A DNA stretch of 6,056 bases from positions 1 to 6,056 of the forward strand of contig JAJXUY010000111.1 in the NCBI GenBank assembly GCA_021782525.1, written 5' to 3'. The notes below the pieces were generated by a model, which was not told where the DNA came from, made no database searches, and saw nothing but the letters and a program-made list of their open reading frames with translations. Positions 1 to 4,944 of this stretch are shown piece by piece. Origin of the DNA: Acidobacteriota bacterium (lineage in GTDB: Bacteria > Acidobacteriota > Thermoanaerobaculia > Thermoanaerobaculales > Thermoanaerobaculaceae). Each line of letters starts with the position of its first letter. Position 1 is the stretch's first letter. The translations under genes were made by a program, and so were the position numbers.

Positions 1-201
1 GGCCGCCTTCGGCAACGCGAGGTACGGGTGCTGGCTCCAGTACTGCATCAGCTCGCGGCTGCGCCGCGCCGTGTCCTCGGCGACGCCCTTCACCGACGCG
101 TTGACGACGAGGAACACCGCGAGGTTGACCGCGATGATCGCGATGCTCACCCACGGCAGGCGCCGGACCGACGTCTGATCGAGCCCGATCGGGATGAACA
201 T
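1..201 (-). CDS. Rhomboid-family intramembrane serine protease, N-terminal fragment
   Basis: This is a 67-residue N-terminal fragment that runs off the left edge of the window. It begins MFIPIGLDQTSVRRLPWVSI, followed by a hydrophobic stretch of about 20 residues (roughly 17-36) that forms a first transmembrane helix. A soluble segment rich in charged residues follows, with a YWSQHPYL motif near residues 53-60. A short polar 'IPI' start, an Arg-Pro-Trp junction, and a first helix containing Asn and Val-Phe is the usual opening of bacterial rhomboid proteases. These cleave membrane proteins within the bilayer using a Ser-His dyad. The GxSG serine and the catalytic His lie beyond the window, so activity cannot be judged. 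The ATG is well supported: AAGGAAGG lies 9 nt upstream (211-218). A TATCAT hexamer at 225-230 could be a -10 box, but I see no matching -35. The gene lies downstream of fumC on the same strand, separated by 213 bp of repeat-rich DNA. Another small membrane protein remains possible. Confidence 0.6.
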   Translation of the reverse strand, partial: MFIPIGLDQTSVRRLPWVSIAIIAVNLAVFLVVNASVKGVAEDTARRSRELMQYWSQHPYLALPKAA

Positions 202-266
202 GAGGGCAACCCTTCCTTGCCGACATGATACCGGGGAACTATTGCGAGGGGGGAGTGAAGGAGGAA

Positions 267-308
267 GAAGGTAGAAGGTAGAAGGTAGAAGGTAGAAGGT
301 AGAAGGTA
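267..308 (+). repeat. Tandem heptamer array, six perfect GAAGGTA units
   Basis: Six head-to-tail GAAGGTA copies begin at 267, 274, 281, 288, 295 and 302, with a partial GA at 309-310 before the sequence changes to CGGAAGAC. The seven-base unit is not a multiple of three and lies outside any supported gene. All copies are identical, which suggests recent expansion or ongoing slippage. The degenerate purine-rich sequence just upstream (257-266) could be older decayed copies. Confidence 0.95.
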
Positions 309-360
309 GACGGAAGACAGAGGCGGTCGCGCTCGAGGTTTGGCCGTTCCGTCTTCCGTC
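309..360. repeat. 10-bp perfect inverted repeat inside the purine/pyrimidine element
   Basis: GACGGAAGAC at 309-318 is the exact reverse complement of GTCTTCCGTC at 351-360, leaving a 32-nt loop. The heptamer array outside the left arm and the CTTCC-rich tract outside the right arm are broadly complementary purine against pyrimidine, so the stem could extend imperfectly. The element could act as an RNA hairpin at the 3' end of the fumC message, or be a small mobile or decayed repeat element. Confidence 0.7.
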
Positions 361-414
361 TTCAGTCTTCCCTCTTCCGTCTTTCCTTTGACCTTTTCCC
401 TTTCCCCTCTTCCC
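351..414 (+). repeat. Polypyrimidine tract of CTTCC-like units abutting the fumC stop
   Basis: This stretch of about 64 bases is nearly all C and T, with recurring CTTCCGTC, CTTCAGTC, CTTCCCTC and TTTCCC blocks broken only by occasional G and A. It is the degenerate counterpart of the purine-rich left arm. On the fumC strand it reads as a purine tract starting right after the TGA. Its base composition differs sharply from the surrounding coding DNA. Confidence 0.8.
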
Positions 415-1824
415 TCAACTGATCCCCGCCAGCCGCTCGAGGTTCAGCGCCTCGGCGAGCTCGGCCTCGGGCAGGACGCCGAGCCGGCGGGCCGCATCGA
501 ACACGCTCTCCCCCGCTGCCTCCGCGGCCTTGGCGACCGCGGCGGCGCGCTCGTAGCCGATGCGTGCCGCCAGCGCGGTGGCGAGCGCTGGGCTCGCCGC
601 CGCCAGGCGGCGGGCGCGCTCGACGTTCACGCGCAACCCGTCGAGGCAGCGGGAGACCAGGAGATCGCAGGCGTTGGCCAGCAGCCGCGCCATCGTGTCG
701 AGGTTCCAGGCGAGGAGCGGGTTGGCGTGCGAGAGGTCGAGCTGGTGCAACACGGCGCTCGCTCGGCACGCCGCCGCCAACCCCTCGACCTCGAGCGCGA
801 CCTGCGCCACCGCCTCAGGGATCACCGGGTTCACCTTGCCCGGCATGATCGAGGAGCCCGGCTGGACCACCGGCAGGAGCAGCTCGCCGAACCCGCCGAA
901 CGGACCAGAGCTGCGGAGCCGGATGTCGTTGGCCACGGCGAAGAGGACACGGCCGAGGCCAGCGAGGGCGTCCGCGAACGCGATCGGCGCCTCCTGCGCC
1001 GCGATCCCGGCCGCGGGGCTGACCGCCACGGTGAGCGCGAGGCCGGTGTCGCTGGCGAGCAGCTCCACGGCCCGCGCCACCGCGGCCGGGTGGGCGTTGA
1101 TCCCGCTCCCGACCGCGGTGCCGCCGAGCGGCAGCTCGAGCAGGTGCGCGGCGGCCTCGTCGCCGCGCACGCCCGCCGCCCGCACCCGTTCGGCCCAGGC
1201 GGCGAAGACACGGCCGTACGTCGTCGGCACCGCGTCCATCAGGTGGGTCCGCCCCAGCGTCACGGTCGCGCGGTGCTCGCCCGCGAGGCGCTCGAGGCCG
1301 CCCGCGGCGGCGTCCGCCGCCGGGCGCACGCGATCGCGCCAGGCGATCGCCGCGGCGATGCGCAGCGCGGCCGGCACCGCGTCGTTGGAGGACTGCCCGA
1401 GGTTGACGTGGTCGTTGGGGTGCACCGGCCGGTGCGCGGCGGGGTCGCCGCCGAGCGCGGTGTTGGCGAGGTGCGCCACCACCTCGTTCATGTTCATGTT
1501 GCTCGAGGTCCCCGAGCCGGTCTGGAAGACGTCCACGGGGAACTGCTCGAGGTGGGCGCCGCCCGCGATCTCTCCGGCCACGGCCGAGATCGCCCGCGCG
1601 ATCTCCGGCGGGAGCAGGCCGCGCTCCCCGTTGGCACGCGCAAACGCGGCCTTGACCCGTGCCAGCGCGACGAGGAAGCCGGCGGGCAGCGGCCAGCCGC
1701 TCACCGGGAAGTTCGCCACCGCCCGCGCCGTCTGCGCCCCGTACAACGCCGCCTGGGGAACCTCCATCTCTCCGAGCGTGTCGTGCTCGATCCGCACCTT
1801 GCTGCGGCCGGCTTCTCGGGTCAT
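415..1824 (-). CDS. fumC: Fumarate hydratase, class II (fumarase C)
   Basis: This enzyme interconverts fumarate and L-malate in the TCA cycle and normally acts as a cytosolic homotetramer without an iron-sulfur cluster. The protein is 469 residues, close to the usual 460-470. Family signatures are clear: GSGTSSNMN at 103-111, HPNDHVNLGQSSND at 135-148, GRTHLMDAVP at 191-200 and GSSIMPGKVNPVIPE at 323-337. Catalytic residues recalled from E. coli FumC all fall at a constant +6 offset: Thr193-His194, Ser324, Lys330, Asn332 and Glu337, plus Arg132, His135, Asn137 and Asp138 of the second anion site. MPGK rather than MPAK favours fumarase over aspartase. The ATG at 1824 is chosen because AGGGAGG lies 5 nt upstream and KVRIEHDTLGEMEVP is the normal family N-terminus; an upstream in-frame extension to 1974 is not family-like. 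Segments near 200-212 and 358-373 diverge from the canonical LGQE and FELN motifs. I see no convincing promoter. Confidence 0.93.
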   Translation of the reverse strand: MTREAGRSKVRIEHDTLGEMEVPQAALYGAQTARAVANFPVSGWPLPAGFLVALARVKAAFARANGERGLLPPEIARAISAVAGEIAGGAHLEQFPVDVFQTGSGTSSNMNMNEVVAHLANTALGGDPAAHRPVHPNDHVNLGQSSNDAVPAALRIAAAIAWRDRVRPAADAAAGGLERLAGEHRATVTLGRTHLMDAVPTTYGRVFAAWAERVRAAGVRGDEAAAHLLELPLGGTAVGSGINAHPAAVARAVELLASDTGLALTVAVSPAAGIAAQEAPIAFADALAGLGRVLFAVANDIRLRSSGPFGGFGELLLPVVQPGSSIMPGKVNPVIPEAVAQVALEVEGLAAACRASAVLHQLDLSHANPLLAWNLDTMARLLANACDLLVSRCLDGLRVNVERARRLAAASPALATALAARIGYERAAAVAKAAEAAGESVFDAARRLGVLPEAELAEALNLERLAGIS

Positions 1825-1829
1825 CGCCG

Positions 1830-1836
1830 CCTCCCT
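1830..1836 (-). promoter_or_regulatory. fumC ribosome binding site
   Basis: The minus strand reads AGGGAGG followed by five bases and then the ATG at 1824. This fixes the fumC start at 1824 rather than at the upstream in-frame codon at 1974, which would overlap the divergent plus-strand gene. Confidence 0.75.
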
Positions 1837-1893
1837 GCCTGTCAACGTCTCCCATTGTCGCCTGCTTCCGGCCACGGCGCGGCGTGTCGTTCC

Positions 1894-1922
1894 TTGACAC
1901 CCCTCGACTGCCTTGTTAGGTT
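1894..1922 (+). promoter_or_regulatory. Sigma70-type promoter for the zinc-ribbon operon
   Basis: A perfect TTGACA -35 box at 1894-1899 is followed, after a 17-bp spacer, by TAGGTT at 1917-1922, which keeps the first T, the A and the final T of the -10 consensus. Transcription would start near 1929, giving a leader of about 20 nt before the ATG at 1949. That leader holds the AGGGGGA ribosome binding site at 1938-1944. The promoter sits in the 124-bp gap between the divergent fumC and zinc-ribbon genes. Confidence 0.65.
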
Positions 1923-1937
1923 CGCGGCGACACCGGC

Positions 1938-1944
1938 AGGGGGA
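1938..1944 (+). promoter_or_regulatory. Ribosome binding site of the zinc-ribbon gene
   Basis: AGGGGGA lies four bases before the ATG at 1949. It selects this start over the in-frame TTG at 1913, which lies upstream of the predicted transcription start. Confidence 0.6.
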
Positions 1945-1948
1945 TGCA

Positions 1949-2581
1949 ATGGCGCACATCGAGTTCACCGACAACTACCAGGACCTCTCGACCGACACCG
2001 GCTTCCAGTTCAAGTTCCACTGCAACTCGTGCGGCAACGGCTACATGTCGAGCTGGCAGGCGAACAAGGCCGGGATCGCCGGGGACGTCGTCCGCGCCGC
2101 GGGGAACGTCTTGGGCGGCCTGTTCGGCCGTGCCACCTCCGGCAGCTACGAGATCCAGAAGGCGATCGGCGGGCCGGAGCACGACCGCGCCCTCGAGGCC
2201 GCGGTGGCCGAGATCAAGCCGCTGTTCCTGCAGTGCAAGCGTTGCGGCCAGTGGGTGTGCCGTGAGATCTGCTGGAACGCCGAGCGCGCCCTGTGCAAGA
2301 GCTGCGCGCCGATCCTGCAGCGCGAGCTCGCCGCCAAGCAGGCCGCGATCACCGTCGAGCAGGCGGAGGAGAAGCTGCGCACGCAAGACCTCACTGCCGG
2401 CGTCAACCTCACCGCCGAGGCGACGGTGCTCTGCCCCGCGTGCGGCAAGGAGACGAGCCCGGGGAAGTTCTGCAGCGAGTGCGGCGCGCCGCTCAAACCG
2501 AGGACCGAGTGCCCGACGTGCGGCAGCAAGGTCGGCCAGGGCGCGAAGTTCTGCCCCGAGTGCGGGGCCAAGCTCGCCTGA
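1949..2581 (+). CDS. Multi-zinc-ribbon protein, 16 cysteines
   Basis: This 210-residue, probably cytosolic protein has sixteen cysteines, all in short paired motifs. They are CxxC at 25-28, CxxC at 96-99, CxxxC at 104-108, CxxC at 116-119, and two tidy C-terminal zinc ribbons at 162-178 (CPACG...CSECG) and 188-205 (CPTCG...CPECG). Four zinc sites are therefore plausible: two treble-clef or ribbon-like sites in the N-terminal 120 residues, then a double zinc ribbon. Residues 42-66 are glycine-rich with hydrophobic residues (GNVLGGLFG). Residues 120-150 form a likely charged helix or short coiled coil that joins the halves. Double zinc ribbons of this type commonly mediate protein or nucleic-acid binding; the specific role here is unknown. 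From memory, similar proteins sit beside SPFH-domain or membrane-stress genes, but that is not evidence from this window. The gene is the first of a two-gene operon with its own promoter; its stop overlaps the next start by one base. Confidence 0.85.
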   Translation: MAHIEFTDNYQDLSTDTGFQFKFHCNSCGNGYMSSWQANKAGIAGDVVRAAGNVLGGLFGRATSGSYEIQKAIGGPEHDRALEAAVAEIKPLFLQCKRCGQWVCREICWNAERALCKSCAPILQRELAAKQAAITVEQAEEKLRTQDLTAGVNLTAEATVLCPACGKETSPGKFCSECGAPLKPRTECPTCGSKVGQGAKFCPECGAKLA

Positions 2582-3777
2582 TGGCCGGCACGGGGTGGCT
2601 GGTCCGGGACGGGTTCGCCGGCCGCTGCACCTGGGCGTTCGACGGCGAGACCTTGCTGCTCACCCCGGAGGGCCACCCCACCGAGGCGCACTTACTGCGC
2701 GAGGTGCAGGGGCTCGGTGGCGCCGACGAGCACACGGTTGAGCTCAACGTCTCCGGCCGCACGGTCACGCTCTCGCGCCTCGGCGGCGACGGTCCCACGC
2801 TGCGCGAGCGCCTCGCCCGTACCTGGTTGCCGGCGCGGGCGCAGGCGCTGCGCCTGACCGGCTCGGGCGAGCCGCCGACGTTCACCGGCGCGATTACGGA
2901 CGGCGGAGCGGCGCGGCCTTTCCGTGCGCTCCTCTTCGACGACGTGCTCGCCTTCGCGACACCGGGGTGCGACGTGCAGCCGCTCTTCCTCGCGCGCCTG
3001 GCGACGGTCGCGTGCGACCGCCCCGCCTACCGCGTGATCGCCGCCGCCTGGGGCGGCGCCGCGGTCACGTTCTCGCGCCTCGGCGGCGAGACCGAGGCGT
3101 TCTCCGCCGCACTGGCCGCGCGCCGCCAAGGTCTGGCGGCGGAAGCTGCGGCGGTGCTCGCCGCACACCTGCCGGCGCTCGCACCGGGCGCGCGCGCGGC
3201 TCTCGGCTCGGCGTGGCTCCCGGGACGGCTGCTGGCACTGCCCGACTTGGAGCGCACCGCCACCGGGATCGCGCCAGCGCTCCGCGCCGGCTGGTTCGCC
3301 GCGCTGCCGCGCGCCGCACACGCCGAGACGCTGCTCGCGTGGGCCGCGGCGGGCAAGGCCTTCCTCGGCTACTCGCGGCCGGTGCCGGAGGCGGCGGAGG
3401 AGGACGACGGCGCCGAGGCGCCGGCGAGCCCTGGCGACGCCGCTAGCGCAACGAGCGCCCCCAACGACGCGACGGCGCCGCTCTGGCTGCTCGCCGGCCG
3501 TGCCGACGGCTGGCTGCTTGAGTGCCTCTCGCTCGGCGACCATGCCACCTACCGCTTCGCAGCGGGCGACGAGGTCCCCGAACTCGTCGAGCAGCTCCTG
3601 TGCGCGCCACAGTTCTCGCGCACGGCGCTGTACCGGCCGCTCGAAGGCCTGGTCGGGGCGCAGGCCGAGTTCGCCCCTGCCGCGCGCGACCTGCCCTTCC
3701 TGCGGGCGCTGCGCGCCTGCTTCGCCGGCCGCATCATCCACACCAGCCTCGCCACGTGGCAGCAGGCGCTCGGTTAA
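2581..3777 (+). CDS. Uncharacterised 398-aa protein with internal repeats, possibly PH-like domains
   Basis: I do not recognise this protein. The ATG overlaps the preceding stop as TGATG, so translation is probably coupled to the zinc-ribbon gene. An internal duplication is visible: TVTLSRLGGD at 61-70 recurs as AVTFSRLGGE at 161-170, exactly 100 residues apart. Each copy is preceded by an F-D...TP block (residues 20-29 and 119-128) and followed by an Ala/Leu/Arg-rich helix. A weaker third copy may centre on ATYRFAAGDEVPELVEQLL at 322-340. Each unit looks like several beta strands ending in a helix, which resembles bacterial PH-like domains; that fold call is inference. Residues 266-300 are an acidic Ala/Pro/Ser linker. 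There is no signal peptide or transmembrane helix, so it is probably cytosolic. Given the coupling, it probably works with the zinc-ribbon protein, perhaps as a complex. No catalytic motif is apparent. Confidence 0.85.
   Translation: MAGTGWLVRDGFAGRCTWAFDGETLLLTPEGHPTEAHLLREVQGLGGADEHTVELNVSGRTVTLSRLGGDGPTLRERLARTWLPARAQALRLTGSGEPPTFTGAITDGGAARPFRALLFDDVLAFATPGCDVQPLFLARLATVACDRPAYRVIAAAWGGAAVTFSRLGGETEAFSAALAARRQGLAAEAAAVLAAHLPALAPGARAALGSAWLPGRLLALPDLERTATGIAPALRAGWFAALPRAAHAETLLAWAAAGKAFLGYSRPVPEAAEEDDGAEAPASPGDAASATSAPNDATAPLWLLAGRADGWLLECLSLGDHATYRFAAGDEVPELVEQLLCAPQFSRTALYRPLEGLVGAQAEFAPAARDLPFLRALRACFAGRIIHTSLATWQQALG
2761..3090 (+). repeat. Direct 30-bp repeat, 300 bp apart, within the 398-aa protein gene
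   Basis: Positions 2761-2790 and 3061-3090 match at 27 of 30 bases, with differences at the first, tenth and last positions. Both encode the V-T-L/F-S-R-L-G-G motif in the same frame. The 300-bp period gives the 100-residue protein repeat. High DNA identity limited to this core suggests strong constraint on the motif or local gene conversion between diverged repeats. Confidence 0.85.
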
Positions 3778-3792
3778 CGTGGCGGCTGGCGA

Positions 3793-3828
3793 CCCGGGCC
3801 CCGCCGCCGGAGAGAGACGGGGCCCGGG
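3793..3828. terminator. Strong GC hairpin downstream of the plus-strand operon
   Basis: CCCGGGCCCCG at 3793-3803 pairs perfectly with CGGGGCCCGGG at 3818-3828 across a 14-nt loop, starting 15 bases after the TAA. It is a good candidate for a transcription end or mRNA-stabilising structure. No U-run follows, so it is not a textbook intrinsic terminator. Its right arm shares bases 3824-3828 with the left arm of the larger inverted repeat. Confidence 0.55.
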
Positions 3829-3967
3829 GTCAGCGGTCAGGGGTGAGGGAACAACTAGATGCGGACGGTAAGCGCACTGCCGGCACTCGTCTGAATGGGC
3901 TTCCGTTCTTCGGGCCCTCTCTTCAGGTGTCTCTGCTGACCTCCTGACCCCTGAGCCCTGACCCCGG
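3824..3967. repeat. Inverted-repeat element with 25-nt arms built from GGTCAG-like units
   Basis: The arm at 3824-3848 and the reverse complement of 3943-3967 match at 22 of 25 positions. The arms are made of short tandem-like units: GGGGTCAG, GGTCAGGGGT on the left, and CTGACCTC, CTGACCCC, CTGAGCC, CTGACCCC on the right. The core at 3849-3942 is 94 nt. The right arm ends three bases before the terC stop codon. The design resembles a MITE-like or REP-like element, but no terminal target duplication is evident. Confidence 0.8.
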
Positions 3968-3970
3968 TCT

Positions 3971-4891
3971 CTACGAGGCCGCGCCCCGCCGGTCGGGCAG
4001 CAGCAGCGAGGCCGCGACCGCGGCGGCGAGGATCGCGGCGATGACGCCGAGCGACAGTTCGGTGGGGATCTCGACCACCTCGGCGAGGAGCATCTTGACG
4101 CCGATCAGGCCGAGGATCACGGCGAGCGCCGGGCGCAGGTAGCGCAGCGAGCGCAGCGCCCCGGCGAGCGCGAAGTAGAGCGCGCGCAGGCCGAGGACGG
4201 CGAAGATGTTCGAGGTGTAGACCACGAACGAGTCGCGCGAGATCGCGAGCACGGCCGGCACCGAGTCGACCGCGAACATCACGTCGGTGCTCTCGATCGC
4301 GAGCAGCACGAGCAGCAGCGGCGTGAACCGCCAGCCGCGCTCGGTCCGCACCGCGAACCTCTCCCCGTGGTAGCTCCTGACCATCGGCAGCACGCGGCTC
4401 GCCAGGCGCACGACCACGTTCCGTTCGGGGTGGACCTCCTCGCCGCCCGAGAGGCCCAGCTTGCCCGCGGTGCCGATCAGGATCACGCCGAGGACGTAGA
4501 CGAGCCACTCGAAGCGCGAGATCAGGGCGACGCCGGCGAAGATGAACAGGCCACGGGTGACGATCACGCCGAGGATCCCCCAGAACAGCACGCGATGGTG
4601 GTGCTCGGGAGCGACGGAGAAGTAGGCGAACAGCCCCACGAACACGAACAGGTTGTCCACCGAGAGCGACTGCTCCACCAGGTACGCGGTGAGGTAGGTG
4701 AGCGCGGCGTGGTGCCCGCGGGCCACGCCGACCACGAGCGAGAAGCCGAGCCCGAGGGCGATCCAGAACGCGCTCCAGGCCAGCGCCCGGCGCGTCCCCT
4801 CGCGGCCGGAGTGACGGTGGAACACCATCAGGTCGAGCCCGAGCAGCAGCGCCACCACGGCGCCGAAGAGGATCCACCACCAGTCGCTCAC
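3971..4891 (-). CDS. TerC/Alx-family integral membrane protein, probable metal ion transporter
   Basis: This 306-residue protein carries the two hallmark motifs of the TerC/Alx family, with acidic residues inside membrane helices: VEQSLSVDNLFVF at 72-84 and AIESTDVMFAVDSVPAVLAI at 198-217. It has about eight or nine hydrophobic helices; the clearest lie near 5-24, 39-57, 78-92, 103-123, 128-142, 190-208, 225-245, 254-270 and 281-298. A His-rich loop (EHHHR) is at 96-100. Members have been linked to tellurite resistance and, for E. coli Alx and related proteins, to manganese export; substrate cannot be assigned here. The start is GTG at 4891, supported by GGAGGG 9 nt upstream (4901-4906). It follows the M14 peptidase gene by 53 bp on the same strand and may be co-transcribed. 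A TAGCAT at 4913-4918 could be a weak -10 box without a good -35. No yybP-ykoY-type riboswitch fits in the gap. Confidence 0.9.
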   Translation of the reverse strand: MSDWWWILFGAVVALLLGLDLMVFHRHSGREGTRRALAWSAFWIALGLGFSLVVGVARGHHAALTYLTAYLVEQSLSVDNLFVFVGLFAYFSVAPEHHHRVLFWGILGVIVTRGLFIFAGVALISRFEWLVYVLGVILIGTAGKLGLSGGEEVHPERNVVVRLASRVLPMVRSYHGERFAVRTERGWRFTPLLLVLLAIESTDVMFAVDSVPAVLAISRDSFVVYTSNIFAVLGLRALYFALAGALRSLRYLRPALAVILGLIGVKMLLAEVVEIPTELSLGVIAAILAAAVAASLLLPDRRGAAS

Positions 4892-4900
4892 GGGGAAACG

Positions 4901-4906
4901 CCCTCC
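4901..4906 (-). promoter_or_regulatory. Ribosome binding site of the terC-like gene
   Basis: The minus strand reads GGAGGG, nine bases before the GTG at 4891. A nearby ATG just upstream is out of frame and reaches a stop within seven codons, so GTG is the most reasonable start. Confidence 0.65.
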
Positions 4907-4944
4907 ATAGGGATGCTAGCAGCCCGCCGCGCCCGCTCGACGGC

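Larger units (their letters stand above)
202..414. other. Intergenic region with repeat element between rhomboid and fumC genes
   Basis: I see no gene in these 213 bases. Positions 202-258 hold the ribosome binding site and possible promoter of the minus-strand rhomboid gene. Positions 259-310 are purine-rich on the plus strand and contain a heptamer array. Positions 311-350 form a short core. Positions 351-414 are almost pure pyrimidine, made of irregular CTTCCGT / CTTCCCT-like units, and reach the fumC stop codon without a gap. Read on the fumC transcript, the RNA would be purine-rich, then core, then pyrimidine-rich, so the two arms could pair. Confidence 0.85.
3778..3970. other. Convergent intergenic region
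   Basis: This 193-base gap separates the plus-strand operon from the minus-strand terC-like gene. I see no supported gene. It contains a GC hairpin (3793-3828), then a pair of 25-nt inverted arms (3824-3848 and 3943-3967) around a 94-nt core that is visibly less GC-rich than the flanks. The core has no long reading frame and no recognisable RNA family. Confidence 0.85.

Noticed and set aside
267..308. Possible CRISPR array
   Set aside because: The units are 7 bp and directly abutting, with no spacers; this is a simple tandem repeat.
1840..1845. TTGACA on the minus strand as a fumC -35 box
   Set aside because: It lies only about 16 bases from the ATG, so its -10 box would fall at or inside the start codon.
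1913..1948. In-frame TTG start extending the zinc-ribbon protein by 12 residues
   Set aside because: It overlaps the -10 box of the predicted promoter and has no ribosome binding site. The ATG at 1949 has AGGGGGA at a workable distance.
1825..1974. N-terminal extension of fumarase to 1974
   Set aside because: The extra 50 residues do not resemble the family and would overlap the divergent gene and its promoter. The ATG at 1824 has a good ribosome binding site and a canonical N-terminus.
340..2265. A 641-codon plus-strand open frame, and a 445-codon one at 560-1897, antisense to fumC
   Set aside because: Both lie opposite a clearly recognised fumarase. Their translations are Arg/Ala/Pro-rich low-complexity sequence with no family resemblance. 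High GC makes stop codons rare in all frames here.
3855..4880. Minus-strand 341-codon open frame overlapping the terC-like gene and reaching into the inverted-repeat core
   Set aside because: It is an alternate frame of the terC-like gene with an Arg/Ala/Pro-rich product. Only its last 20 or so codons fall in the core, and they match no family I know.
4892..4944. Manganese (yybP-ykoY) riboswitch upstream of the terC-like gene
   Set aside because: Only 53 bases separate the upstream stop codon from the start, too short for the aptamer plus expression platform, and I see no matching paired elements.
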